The notes: generated by a model not told the origin, from the sequence alone. DNA of 64,000 nt from Chitinivibrionales bacterium (GCA_014728295.1 WJLW01000107.1:1-64000); one strand, 5' to 3'; counted from the stretch's first letter, positions 25,845 to 34,564 are shown. Numbers and translations are program-made.

Positions 25845-26098
25845 GAAGCTGTCCCGCCGGTGATGCGCACGCCGCGCATCAGGCTCAAGCCGTGCGCAGC
25901 GGAGATGCGGGGCAGTCCGGGCGTCCATACGGACAACAAAACGTCAAGCAGATCCCGATCGGAAGAAAATTGAATCGCACCGCCCAAATGCGCGCAGAGG
26001 TACAAAGTGTAACATTGCCTGTGACGAAACCATGTCCTGCGTCAAGCATCCTCGTGCGTTCATCACGAAAACCTTCGAATGCGGTCTGCTTGTCCCTA

Positions 26099-26114
26099 CG
26101 GCACATGAGTTGCT
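26099..26114 (+). promoter_or_regulatory. Sigma-54 (-24/-12) promoter of the eCIS operon
   Basis: CGGCACATGAGTTGCT matches the TGGCACG-N4-TTGCW consensus: GG at 26100-26101 and GC at 26112-26113 with exact spacing, CAC after GG, and TTGCT. Only the first T and the G at position 7 differ. Transcription would start near 26125, about 30 bases before the first eCIS gene. Confidence 0.72.
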
Positions 26115-26153
26115 TATTATCTGACTTTTCACAATTAGCAATAACCGTTCGCT

Positions 26154-26741
26154 ATGATTGACAAAGCTCTGAATGCCCTGGTCTCGATTACCTCCGATTA
26201 CCTGAGCATGCTTCCCGAACTGAATATCGGCAGTGAGGCAAATGTCAAGTTGTCGCACATTATCAAAAACGACGGGACGATGGGCATGCAGGATAATACC
26301 CTGGGGGTGACCCTGATGAATGTCGAGGAAGAGCGCAATTTGCCTTCCACAAAGGCCTGGTACAAAACCGGGCAGGACAAAATCGAGCATGTCAATCCGG
26401 TGATGCGACTGAATCTGTATGTGCTGTTTACGGCTCATTTCAAGGAGCACAAAGCATCTCTGCAATACATCTCCGGTGTGGTGAGCGCATTTCAGAGCAA
26501 GAACGTTTTTACTCCGCAGAACACGCCGGTGCTTGACGAGACAATCGAAAAGCTCATCGTGGAGTTGTACACGCTCAACCTTGAGCAGCAGCACCAGCTC
26601 TGGGGGGTTATCGGAGCAAAGTATTTGCCGTCATTGATGTACAAGGTGCGCATCGTTGCGATTCAGCAATTACGTGCCAAAGACAGTCAGGAACCGATTC
26701 TGGGTATCGGCATAACGGCGGGAGGCAAGGCTGCGCCATGA
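26154..26741 (+). CDS. DUF4255 (Pvc16/Afp16-like) tube-sheath terminator
   Basis: 195 residues with the DUF4255 pattern: an N-terminal helix (MIDKALNALVSITSDYL), LGVTLMNVEEERNLPS, then VMRLNLYVLFTAHFKEHKAS, and a late ENLNQLWSVLGAKYLPSLMYKVR-type stretch, here QLWGVIGAKYLPSLMYKVR. In eCIS particles this protein caps the tube and sheath and sets the distal end of the trunk. It is the first gene after the sigma-54 promoter and overlaps the next gene by 4 bases (ATGA). The ribosome site is weak. Confidence 0.88.
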   Translation: MIDKALNALVSITSDYLSMLPELNIGSEANVKLSHIIKNDGTMGMQDNTLGVTLMNVEEERNLPSTKAWYKTGQDKIEHVNPVMRLNLYVLFTAHFKEHKASLQYISGVVSAFQSKNVFTPQNTPVLDETIEKLIVELYTLNLEQQHQLWGVIGAKYLPSLMYKVRIVAIQQLRAKDSQEPILGIGITAGGKAAP

Positions 26742-27949
26742 TGATACGGTATAAGACACTGTTCTCGATTGATATCCTGCATAATTTCTATGCAAACGGG
26801 GCGAGCCGGGACTTTGCTCTTGCGCCCACCGACGAGACGGTCGAGACGCTGCGCTCATTCGATCTGCTGTTTCGTCCGACATCCCGCGGCGCAACGGTGC
26901 TGTATCAGGTGCAGGAGCGGGGCAGGAACGATAGCGTGCGGACGCGTCCGCTTGGTGACGATGCCCTGCTTACCTTCAAGCTTATCATCCGCAACAACGC
27001 CTTTCTTAATTATACCGATTTACCCATCGATCACGCCCCGAATGAGATTTACTATTTCAGCAATCTCACCGGAAACAAGCAGACCACCGGACCGGGCGGC
27101 AGTGACCAATTGCTGCTGACGCAATGGAAAGACACCGCATTTGCCTCAAAGCGTGACCGGCTCGAGCTGTGGCCGCAGCGGTTCCAGTTCGAGGCGCAGA
27201 CCGGCAAGCGCTCGACTCTGCTGGAAGTAAAATCGCAGGTCGATGCTTCTCTTGTCAAAAAGCGGATCTATTCGATAGCGGATCCTGCCGAACCCGACAA
27301 ACGCAAGTTTTCCGAAACCGTCAACCTGCTCGGCAGGCGTCCCCAGAAGGTGCGCTTATTCGTGGATGACAAGCGGGAAATGAAATTTTATGCGGATGAT
27401 CGCCTGTATGGCAAGACTCTCTTCGGGGTGATTGCGATATTCAGGCACAGCAAGGTTTCCAGAGATTACGCGTTTGAAGATGATCCGGCAAAGGATGATT
27501 TCCCGACCTATACGCTTCGTTTCAACCGCCGCCAAAGCATCTGGCGCTACAATGTGATTCTTAAAAACCAATTACGCGACAGTGACCCGCACGAGTGGCC
27601 GGCGGACTGGCCCTCGAAATGGAGCATCAGCTACCCGCCGGATGAGGCCGTTGCCATTACCCCGCAGACCAATGATATCTATCAGGCGACCGGCGGGTTC
27701 TACGCGGTACCGTTTGTTTCAAACCGGGCCTTGCCCTTTGCCAGTGCGCCGGTATCCGGCATGCGACTTCAGAAAAAGAACGGCAACGGCAATGGTACGG
27801 GACACGGACACGGGGAGGGAGGCGACGATGATGATGATGAATCACCCATTGGCGCCATAAGAGAGGTAGCCAACCTTCCCGCACCCGATTTCGCAAACCT
27901 GAAGCCGGGCAAAGACAGCAATGTTTCTGAAATTAATATTTACGTTTAA
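26738..27949 (+). CDS. Unknown eCIS-operon protein with charged linker
   Basis: 403 residues, no family recognised. The first about 340 residues look beta-rich, with repeated aromatic-polar strands (VLYQVQERGRND, LLTFKLIIRNNAFLNY, IYYFSNLTGNK, YTLRFNRRQSIWRYNVIL). Then a low-complexity linker (KNGNGNGTGHGHGEGGDDDDD, about 346-366) joins a short tail ending VSEINIYV. It sits between the DUF4255 and sheath genes, the place where Bacteroidota-type loci often carry a hypothetical protein of this size. A structural or cap-associated role is inference. Confidence 0.75.
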   Translation: MMIRYKTLFSIDILHNFYANGASRDFALAPTDETVETLRSFDLLFRPTSRGATVLYQVQERGRNDSVRTRPLGDDALLTFKLIIRNNAFLNYTDLPIDHAPNEIYYFSNLTGNKQTTGPGGSDQLLLTQWKDTAFASKRDRLELWPQRFQFEAQTGKRSTLLEVKSQVDASLVKKRIYSIADPAEPDKRKFSETVNLLGRRPQKVRLFVDDKREMKFYADDRLYGKTLFGVIAIFRHSKVSRDYAFEDDPAKDDFPTYTLRFNRRQSIWRYNVILKNQLRDSDPHEWPADWPSKWSISYPPDEAVAITPQTNDIYQATGGFYAVPFVSNRALPFASAPVSGMRLQKKNGNGNGTGHGHGEGGDDDDDESPIGAIREVANLPAPDFANLKPGKDSNVSEINIYV

Positions 27950-27972
27950 CACACAAACCCAGGGGAGCATGT

Positions 27973-30042
27973 ATGCCAACGTACAAAACACCTGACGTGT
28001 ACGTCGAAGAGATCTCCCTGTTTCCACCATCGGTGGCTGAGGTGGAGACAGCAGTTCCCGCGTTTATCGGGTATACCGAGACGGCGGCGAAAAACGGTGA
28101 AAGCCTTCACCGGAAGCCAACCAAAGTGAGCTCGCTGGTCGAGTATCAGAACTATTTCGGCTTTGGCCCCGAAAAGGACCTGACCGTCGTGCTTGACACC
28201 AACAACACGGCGACCCAGGTGGTGCAGAATGCGCAGTTTTTCATGTACGACAGCTTGCGCATGTTTTTTGCCAACGGCGGCGGCAAGTGCTACATCATCT
28301 CGACCGGGCTGTTCAAAGACAGCGGCGGTAATGCAACGGTGAAAAGCAAAGCCGATCTTCAGGCCGGCCTCAGCGTACTCAAAAAGTGGGATGAGCCGAC
28401 GATCATCGTCATGCCCGACGCGCCACTGCTCAGCGGCGCCACCGATCTGTACGATCTGCAAAAAGAAGCCCTCATGCAGTGCGGCGAGCTGATGGATCGT
28501 GTGCTGCTCTGCGACCTCAAGCGCGGCGACGATACTAATTTTGACGATACGGTCGATGAGTTCAGGGATAAAATCGGTATCAACAATCTGAAGTACGGCG
28601 CTTCGTACGCCCCCTGGCTGAGGTCGAGTTTGAGCAAAACCGTCAAGTACCGCGAGATTACGCTCAAGCGCAACGATCCCAACGCAGCCGACTCGATCAG
28701 CCTCTACAACCAGACCGGCGATAACAGCATGCGTCAACTTGTATTCGATCTGAATCAGGCAAAAAAGGCGGTTGACGATATCAATGCCGGCATGATTACC
28801 AACATCGATCCCACAACGGAGAAAAGCCTGGAAGACAAGCTGGCGGCACTGGTTGACGCGTTTCATAGCGCCAACGAAGCCTATGACGAAGGCACGGCGG
28901 ACAACGGCTATTTTAAAGCGGTTCTGCAGGATGTGTACCATCTTATGCGCGATCTTTTCTATGAGATTATAACCCTGCAGGATAATCTGCCGCCGATTGT
29001 TGGCGAGCCCAACAGCGCAAACGGCGAGACCAAAGATTTCAAGCTCAAAAACGATATCGATTCCATAATCCAGGATCACGATCTGGAAAGCAGCTTCACC
29101 ACGCTGCTGCATCACAGCAATGCCATCAACCTCAAGCCGTCCGGCGGCAGCGGTGCCAAGCAGATCTTTGTTTCGAGCAATACGAAATTCACGGCCGTTG
29201 CCAAGGACTATCTGGGCCATGCAACGCCAAGCGGCGTTACCGATGCCGCAGTCACGGCACTGTATGCGGGAATTGCGGAGAAACGGCAGGATGATGCACT
29301 GGTCGCGCTCAATGCCGCAACCGGCGTTGCCGGTAGCTTCTTTGCGGCGGTACAGGCGCTTGTGTCGACTGCGCGCGGCTACGAAACCACCTTTGATTCC
29401 AGCCTGCGTGAGTCGTTCTCGCTGTATCGCAACATTCTCAACAAAATCAGCGAAAACCTCGCAGAGCTGCCGCCGTCGGGGGCCATCGCCGGAATCTACG
29501 CATTCGTCGACAATCAGCGCGGCGTGTGGAAAGCTCCCGCCAATGTCTCGCTCAACGGTGTCGGCGGCCTGCTGACGCACATTGACAACAAGGAACAGGA
29601 AAGCCTCAACGTCGACGTCAATGCCGGCAAGTCGGTCAATGCGATTCGTGCTTTTTCCGGCAAGGGAACCCTGGTATGGGGTGCACGCACGTTGGCGGGC
29701 AACGACAACGAGTGGCGCTACGTATCGGTGCGACGCTTTTTCAACATGGTCGAGGAGTCGGTGAAAAAGTCGACCTATTGGGCCGTTTTCGAGCCCAACG
29801 ACGCCAATACCTGGATCAAAGTCAAGTCCATGATCGAAAACTACCTTATTCAGAAGTGGCGCGACGGCGCGCTGCAGGGCGCCAAACCGGAGCAGGCCTT
29901 CTTTGTCAAGGTCGGTCTCGGCACCACCATGTCGGCGCAGGATATTCTCGAGGGCCGCATGAATGTCGAAATCGGCATGGCCGTGGTCCGTCCGGCCGAG
30001 TTCATCATCCTCAAGTTCTCACATAAGATGCCGGAGGCGTGA
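27973..30042 (+). CDS. Contractile tail sheath protein (Afp2/Pvc2-like)
   Basis: 689 residues. The N-terminus MPTYKTPDVYVEEISLFPPS with VPAFIGYTETA is the classic sheath handshake region, and the C-terminus (WVSVRRFFNMVEESVKKS-like YVSVRRFFNMVEE, VFEPNDANTWIKVKSMI, EGRMNVEIGMAVVRPAEFII) matches the conserved core that locks rings together. Sheath contraction drives the tube through the target membrane. Simple eCIS sheaths have about 350-500 residues; here a helical insertion of roughly residues 230-490 probably decorates the outside. A good ribosome site (AGGGGAG) precedes the ATG. Only one sheath gene is present. Confidence 0.95.
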   Translation: MPTYKTPDVYVEEISLFPPSVAEVETAVPAFIGYTETAAKNGESLHRKPTKVSSLVEYQNYFGFGPEKDLTVVLDTNNTATQVVQNAQFFMYDSLRMFFANGGGKCYIISTGLFKDSGGNATVKSKADLQAGLSVLKKWDEPTIIVMPDAPLLSGATDLYDLQKEALMQCGELMDRVLLCDLKRGDDTNFDDTVDEFRDKIGINNLKYGASYAPWLRSSLSKTVKYREITLKRNDPNAADSISLYNQTGDNSMRQLVFDLNQAKKAVDDINAGMITNIDPTTEKSLEDKLAALVDAFHSANEAYDEGTADNGYFKAVLQDVYHLMRDLFYEIITLQDNLPPIVGEPNSANGETKDFKLKNDIDSIIQDHDLESSFTTLLHHSNAINLKPSGGSGAKQIFVSSNTKFTAVAKDYLGHATPSGVTDAAVTALYAGIAEKRQDDALVALNAATGVAGSFFAAVQALVSTARGYETTFDSSLRESFSLYRNILNKISENLAELPPSGAIAGIYAFVDNQRGVWKAPANVSLNGVGGLLTHIDNKEQESLNVDVNAGKSVNAIRAFSGKGTLVWGARTLAGNDNEWRYVSVRRFFNMVEESVKKSTYWAVFEPNDANTWIKVKSMIENYLIQKWRDGALQGAKPEQAFFVKVGLGTTMSAQDILEGRMNVEIGMAVVRPAEFIILKFSHKMPEA

Positions 30043-30148
30043 TTGGAAGAATGGACGGATGATTGGATGCGCTCGGAAGTTTCGTTTTTTCAGCATTCAT
30101 CTAAGCAAAAACGTATCGAATAACCAAAACTTCACCGAAAGGTAAACT

Positions 30149-30589
30149 ATGGCACAGTATCCGTTACCAGCGTTTCATTTCCAGGTAGACTGGGGCGGCT
30201 CGAAAGGAACCGAGGTTGGATTCTCCGAAGTCAGCGGATTGACAATCGAGAGGCAGGTGGTCGAATATCGTGACGGCGCCAGCAAGGAATACGGTCCGGT
30301 CAAAATGCCGGGTATTCCCAAGTTCGGCAATATCACGCTCAAACGCGGCATAACCAAGGCGGATAATGACTTCTATGCCTGGATAAATACGACCGCGCTT
30401 AACACGGTCGAGCGGCGCGACCTGACGATCAGCCTGCTCAATGAGAATCACGAGCCGGCGATGACCTGGAAAGTCAAGAACTGTTTTCCGGTCAAGGTCG
30501 AAGGACCCGGGCTCAAGTCAACCGGCAATGAAGTCGCCATCGAGTCTCTGGAAGTTGCTCATGAAGGACTGACCATAGAGGCAGAGTAA
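30149..30589 (+). CDS. Inner tube protein 1 (Afp1/Pvc1-like)
   Basis: 146 residues of the gp19/Hcp-like tube family: MAQYPLPAFHFQVDWGG, VGFSEVSGLTIERQVVEYRDG, GNITLKRGITKADNDFYAWI and a closing EVAIESLEVAHEGLTIE. Hexamer rings of this protein stack into the tube that carries cargo. AAAGG lies 8 bases before the ATG. It follows the sheath by 106 bp, a gap with no gene, and precedes a second tube gene by 4 bp. Confidence 0.94.
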   Translation: MAQYPLPAFHFQVDWGGSKGTEVGFSEVSGLTIERQVVEYRDGASKEYGPVKMPGIPKFGNITLKRGITKADNDFYAWINTTALNTVERRDLTISLLNENHEPAMTWKVKNCFPVKVEGPGLKSTGNEVAIESLEVAHEGLTIEAE

Positions 30590-30593
30590 GCCA

Positions 30594-31061
30594 ATGCCCT
30601 CATATTATCCACCGGTCGGATTCCACTTTCGGGTCGAGTTCGGTTTTCTTGCGCAGGAGAGCACCGATACGCTCTTTCAGGAGGTAAGCGGTATGTCAAT
30701 GTCATTGGGAACCGAGGATTACAACGAAGGCGGCGAAAACCGCTTCGCGCATCGCATGCCGACCATGGCGAAATTTTCGAACCTCACGCTCAAGCGCGGC
30801 CTGCTGGCCGATTCGCAACTGATCACGTGGATCGAGCATGCCGTCACCAATATCGAAGCCGGCGACGAAGACAATCTCAAGCCCACGACGGTTAACGTGA
30901 CCCTGCTCAACGAAAAGAGTGAGCCGGTGGCCGATACCTACAGCTTCGTGCGTGCCTGGCCGGTCAAGTGGGCGGTATCCGACTTCAAGTCGACCGACAA
31001 CTCGATTGTGGTTGAAACGCTCGAACTCAGTTACAACTATTTCTCACGTATTCAAAAGTAA
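30594..31061 (+). CDS. Inner tube protein 2 (Afp5/Pvc5-like)
   Basis: 155 residues, same fold as the preceding protein: VGFHFRVEFGFLAQESTDTL, FQEVSGMSMSLGTED, SNLTLKRGLLADSQLITWI and IVVETLELSYNYFSRIQK. In known particles such a variant tube protein forms the first layers next to the spike and hub, adapting symmetry between baseplate and trunk tube. Confidence 0.92.
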   Translation: MPSYYPPVGFHFRVEFGFLAQESTDTLFQEVSGMSMSLGTEDYNEGGENRFAHRMPTMAKFSNLTLKRGLLADSQLITWIEHAVTNIEAGDEDNLKPTTVNVTLLNEKSEPVADTYSFVRAWPVKWAVSDFKSTDNSIVVETLELSYNYFSRIQK

Positions 31062-31072
31062 ACGGACTGCGT

Positions 31073-31234
31073 ATGCCCATAGAAATCCGAGAACTCATTA
31101 TCAAGGCCCGTGTCGATGAATCGGGCGGCGGCTCGCGTCAGGCGGGCCGCAGCCAATCCGGTGGTTCCGAAGATGTTGTAGCCGAAGCCGTCGATCAGGT
31201 ATTCACCATACTCAAAGAAAACAGCGAGCGGTAA
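31073..31234 (+). CDS. DUF5908-family eCIS mini-protein
   Basis: A 53-codon gene too small for many callers. It begins MPIEIRELIIKARVDESGGG, has a Gly/Ser/Gln linker, and ends DVVAEAVDQVFTILKENSER. The 'MPIEIRELVIKA' opening is typical of the tiny DUF5908 proteins that sit between tube and LysM-hub genes of Bacteroidota-type injection systems. It fits exactly in the 180-bp space, ending 6 bp before the next ATG. Probably a small baseplate or tube adaptor. Confidence 0.75.
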   Translation: MPIEIRELIIKARVDESGGGSRQAGRSQSGGSEDVVAEAVDQVFTILKENSER

Positions 31235-31240
31235 ACACGC

Positions 31241-31912
31241 ATGGACGGAGAACTGAAAAAGCTCAAAATTGAAGCGTATTCGTCAATTGACTACGGCGAC
31301 AAAGTGACGGAATTTGTCGTCATGTTCAACCCGACAAAATATTCGCAGAAGTACGAAGTCGAATATGAAGACGCTTCCGGACAGGGCACCAGCGGATCGT
31401 CGCAGACCTTTGGCCGCATCAAGCCGCAGGAATACACCTTCGAGTTTCTGTTTGACGGAACGGGAATTACCGCCGAGAAAAAAGAGGTGTCCGACGAGGT
31501 GGACGCCTTCCTTACCGTGTGCGGCAAAATGGACGGTGATATTCACCGGCCCTTCTACCTGCAGATTTCGTGGGGAACCCTGATCTCACGGTGCATTCTC
31601 AAAACCGCCGAAATCAACTACAGTCTGTTCCGCCCCGACGGCACGCCTCTGCGCGCCAAGGTGCGCGCCGCGTTCACCGAAAACATCGAAGACGAGCTGC
31701 GCACCGCCGAAGAAGGCAAAAACTCACCCGATTTAACGCACTATCGCGTCGTGCAGGACGGTGATACCTTGCCGATCATGACCTGGCGCATGTATGGTGA
31801 CCTTTCGTACTATCCCGATATTGCCAGAATAAACGGGTTGAAAAACTTCCGCTCTTTGCAAACGGGCATGCGCCTGCGCTTTCCGCCGCTTAAACAGACG
31901 GCTGCATCATGA
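31241..31912 (+). CDS. LysM-containing hub/baseplate protein (Afp7/Pvc7-like)
   Basis: 223 residues. The N-terminal CIS-tube domain (FVVMFNPTKYSQKYEVEYED, EYTFEFLFDGTGI, LQISWGTLISRCILKTAEINYSLF) resembles the gp53-like hub adaptor that bridges tube and spike. The C-terminal LysM (about 167-216: YRVVQDGDTLPIMTWRMYG, ARINGLKNFRSLQTGMRLRFP) is the usual ending. Its stop overlaps the spike gene start by 4 bases. Confidence 0.92.
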   Translation: MDGELKKLKIEAYSSIDYGDKVTEFVVMFNPTKYSQKYEVEYEDASGQGTSGSSQTFGRIKPQEYTFEFLFDGTGITAEKKEVSDEVDAFLTVCGKMDGDIHRPFYLQISWGTLISRCILKTAEINYSLFRPDGTPLRAKVRAAFTENIEDELRTAEEGKNSPDLTHYRVVQDGDTLPIMTWRMYGDLSYYPDIARINGLKNFRSLQTGMRLRFPPLKQTAAS

Positions 31913-33657
31913 ACAACAGTCGTGTCGTACCAACACCCGCACCGGCAGACCTCGTCACCTTCCGTATTGTAATTGACGGAGTGGAGCTGGGCAGCGAGTA
32001 TCATCTCGTCGCGCTCTCGGTGACCCGGACCGTAAACAAAATCCCGTCGGCCGTGATGACGCTGCTGGATGGCGATCCCGCGCAGGAAGATTTCCCCCTG
32101 AGCAACAGCGATCTGCTCGTCCCCGGCAAACAAATCGAGCTGCTCGCCGGCTATCATTCGCAAGAAGACACAATTTTCAAGGGCATTATCGTATCGCACA
32201 GCATCAAAGCCCGCAGCAACAAACCATCCGCATTGACCATTGAGCTCAAGGACAAAGCCGTCGGCATGACCCTGGGACGCAAAAGTAAATACTTTGTCGA
32301 GATGACCGACAGCGACATCATGGAAGAGCTTCTGGGCGCCTACGCGCTGGAAACCGACGTCGAATCGACCGATGCAATCCATGCCGAAATGGTACAGTAT
32401 TATGCAACCGACTGGGACTTTCTGGTCTCACGGGCGGACGTCAACGGCAAGCTGGTCATGGTCGACGACGGCAAAGTGCACGTCACGTCACCGGATTGCG
32501 GTCAGGAAGCGGTTGTCAGCCTCATATACGGTTCGACCATGCTCGAATTCGAGGCATCCCTTGACGCACGCAATCAACTCGAGGCCGTGAAGAGCGCCTC
32601 GTGGGACTACGCCGAGCAGGCCATGATCGAGGAGGAAGGCGACGATCCGCAATACAACGGACAGGGTAACATCGACGGCGGAACCCTGGCCGGAGTACTC
32701 GGTCTCGACTCGTTTCCGCTGACCCATACGGGGCAGGTCAGAGACCGGGAACTCAAGGCCTGGGCCGATGCGCAACTGCTCAAAAGCAGGATGGCGCGCA
32801 TTATCGGCAGGGTCAAGTGTCAGGGTATCGCTGGGGTCAAACCCGGCGCCGTTGTCGAATTGCAGGGCGTCGGCGACCGCTTCAACGGCAATGCTTTTGT
32901 CACGGCAGTGCGGCATTCGTTGACGCGTGAGAATTGGGAAACGAACATACAATTCGGCCTGTCGCCGGAGTGGTTTGCGCAGAAGGTACGTATCGAGGAC
33001 AATCAGGCGTCGGCGCTGGTTCCGCCGGTGCACGGCCTGCAAATAGGCATAGTCACTGCGCTTGAGGGCGATCCGGACGGCGAGCATCGCGTGCAGGTAA
33101 AAATGCCGGTCATATCAACCGAGGACGAAGGCGTCTGGGCGCGAGTGGCCTGTGTTGACGCCGGTGACAGCCGGGGGGTCTACTTCCGGCCGGAAATCGG
33201 AGACGAGGTCGTGCTGGGCTTTCTGAATGACGACCCGCGTGATCCGTTGGTCCTGGGCATGCTCAACAGCAGCGCCAAACCCGCCCCCATCGAAGCCGCC
33301 GACGACAACCACGAAAAAGCCATCGTCACCCGCAGCGAATTGAAGGTCGTATTCAACGATGATGAAGTCAGCTTGACAATCGAAACTCCCAACGGCAACA
33401 AAATCGTTATCAGCGACAATGACGGCGGCATAGCCCTGGAAGATGAAAACAGCAACAAAATAGAAATGACATCCGACGGCATCACTTTCGACAGCCCGAG
33501 CGACATCAGCATCTCTTCGCAGGGGGATGTAAAGATCGAGGGCAACAACATTGAAATGGCCGCTCAGGCACAATTCAAAGCTGAAGGACCAGCAGGCGCC
33601 GAGTTGACATCCGGCGCAATTTGCAAGGTGGAGGGCTCGCTGGTGCAGATTAATTAG
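31909..33657 (+). CDS. VgrG-like central spike protein (Afp8/Pvc8-like)
   Basis: 582 residues. The first about 350 residues match the gp27-like hub (VTFRIVIDGVELGSEYHLV, LLVPGKQIELLAGYHS, FVEMTDSDIMEELLGAY). A gp5-type OB domain begins near residue 367 (HGLQIGIVTALEGDPDGEHR, VYFRPEIGDEVVLGFLNDDPRDPLVLGML). The end is a beta-helix-like needle of short repeats (IVISDNDGGIALEDENSNKIEM, ISISSQGDVKIEGNNIEMAA). Trimers form the piercing spike, tipped by the PAAR protein encoded next. Confidence 0.95.
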   Translation: MNNSRVVPTPAPADLVTFRIVIDGVELGSEYHLVALSVTRTVNKIPSAVMTLLDGDPAQEDFPLSNSDLLVPGKQIELLAGYHSQEDTIFKGIIVSHSIKARSNKPSALTIELKDKAVGMTLGRKSKYFVEMTDSDIMEELLGAYALETDVESTDAIHAEMVQYYATDWDFLVSRADVNGKLVMVDDGKVHVTSPDCGQEAVVSLIYGSTMLEFEASLDARNQLEAVKSASWDYAEQAMIEEEGDDPQYNGQGNIDGGTLAGVLGLDSFPLTHTGQVRDRELKAWADAQLLKSRMARIIGRVKCQGIAGVKPGAVVELQGVGDRFNGNAFVTAVRHSLTRENWETNIQFGLSPEWFAQKVRIEDNQASALVPPVHGLQIGIVTALEGDPDGEHRVQVKMPVISTEDEGVWARVACVDAGDSRGVYFRPEIGDEVVLGFLNDDPRDPLVLGMLNSSAKPAPIEAADDNHEKAIVTRSELKVVFNDDEVSLTIETPNGNKIVISDNDGGIALEDENSNKIEMTSDGITFDSPSDISISSQGDVKIEGNNIEMAAQAQFKAEGPAGAELTSGAICKVEGSLVQIN

Positions 33658-33689
33658 CTGGACTGCGGGATAGAAAAAAGGGGGGAGCA

Positions 33690-33779
33690 GATGTCACCCT
33701 GAGCCCGTCGCAGGCAGCCTGTTGAAGTATGAGCATGAGTGCAAAAAGCGTTAATCATAAATCTTGAATCGGGGTCAGC
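33690..33779. repeat. Remnant of an intergenic palindromic repeat inside the operon
   Basis: The 122-bp space between spike and PAAR genes contains GTCACCCTGAGCCCGTCG and a degenerate inverted partner further on. It resembles the CTTCGACAGGCTCAGGG-type intergenic repeat seen scattered in many bacterial genomes. It is degraded and only one copy was found. Confidence 0.35.
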
Positions 33780-34058
33780 ATGCCACCGGCAGCCAGAGTA
33801 ACCGACACAACCAACCACGGCGGAACAATCGTCGGGCCCGGTGATCCAACCGTGCTTGTCGGCGGCATGCCCGCTGCGGTGCAGCTTGACAATCACGTAT
33901 GCGTTCTGCCGCCCAACGCGCATCAACCGACCGTCAGTGCGTTTCCGATGGGTAGCACGACGGTTCTGATCGGCGGCAAAGGCGCGTTGCGAACTACGGA
34001 TACGGCGATTTGCGGTGCAATGGCGGTGGTTGGAGAACCCACGGTGATGATTGGATAA
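33780..34058 (+). CDS. PAAR-domain spike tip
   Basis: 92 residues: MPPAARVTDTTNHGG, then DPTVLVGGMPAAVQLD, a CVLPPNAHQP loop, TVLIGGKGALRTTD and GEPTVMIG. This is a complete PAAR repeat protein, a metal-pinned cone that sharpens the VgrG-like spike and can carry effectors. No C-terminal extension is present, so it is a plain tip. It lies 3 bp before the gp25-like gene. Confidence 0.95.
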   Translation: MPPAARVTDTTNHGGTIVGPGDPTVLVGGMPAAVQLDNHVCVLPPNAHQPTVSAFPMGSTTVLIGGKGALRTTDTAICGAMAVVGEPTVMIG

Positions 34059-34061
34059 GCT

Positions 34062-34466
34062 ATGGCAGAACACATTCCTTTTTCCGGAACCGGGTGGAGC
34101 TTTCCGCCGACCTTCATCAAATCGCGTGCTTCGGTGGAGACGATAACGGATGAGGACGAAATTCGCAGCAGCCTCGAAGTCCTGCTTTCGACCGCACCCG
34201 GCGAGCGCATTTTGCAGCCTGATTTCGGTTGCGATCTGCGCCCGTTGCTGTTCGAGCCGCTGGATACGTCGCTGAAAACCTATATCAAAGACCGCATCCG
34301 CGTCTCGATTCTCTATCACGAGCCACGCATCAGACTTGACGACGTCAATTTGGTAACCGTGCCGGATGAAGGCAAGATTGAGATACTGATTGATTACACA
34401 ATTCGCGCGACCAATTCGCGCCACAATATGGTCTATCCCTTTTATCTTGAGGAAGGAGTGGCGTGA
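34062..34466 (+). CDS. gp25-like baseplate wedge protein (Afp9/Pvc9-like)
   Basis: 134 residues of the GPW/gp25 family: TDEDEIRSSLEVLLSTAPGE, RILQPDFGCDLRPLLFEPLD, then RIRVSILYHEPRIRLDDV. The RI.QPDFGC and E-P motifs are the conserved EPR-type core. It is the wedge that starts sheath polymerisation in phage, T6SS and eCIS baseplates. Confidence 0.94.
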   Translation: MAEHIPFSGTGWSFPPTFIKSRASVETITDEDEIRSSLEVLLSTAPGERILQPDFGCDLRPLLFEPLDTSLKTYIKDRIRVSILYHEPRIRLDDVNLVTVPDEGKIEILIDYTIRATNSRHNMVYPFYLEEGVA

Positions 34467-34564
34467 GACGGCACCACGACGCAACGATGCGACGATCCTG
34501 TCGAGCGGGAACGCGGCGGCGCCACGGGATAGCATGAAAACGTAAAAAGCCGGAATTGATAATC

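Larger units (their letters stand above)
25520..26153. promoter_or_regulatory. Control region between csp and the eCIS operon
   Basis: 634 bp with no accepted gene. The left part holds the cold-shock leader and promoter (minus strand). The right part holds, in order, an AT stem (AAATATC/GATATTT, 25767-25789), a 22-bp palindrome (25823-25844), an 8-bp stem-loop (TGATGCGC-N5-GCGCATCA, 25861-25881), a lone GTGTAAC half-site (26007-26013) and a sigma-54 promoter (26099-26114). This arrangement is typical of an enhancer-driven promoter. Open frames here lack ribosome sites and domains. Confidence 0.6.

Noticed and set aside
25612..26161. Two short plus-strand frames in the csp-eCIS control region (25612-25863 and 25892-26161)
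   Set aside because: No ribosome sites or domains, and they cover the palindromes and sigma-54 promoter, which fit a regulatory region better.
27946..29580. 544-codon open frame antisense to the sheath gene
   Set aside because: It mirrors a strongly supported sheath gene, has no recognisable domain, and exists because the GC-rich codon pattern lacks stops on the opposite strand. Several other long antisense frames in the window (46113-47093, 23927-24970, 56213-57199) were rejected for the same reason.
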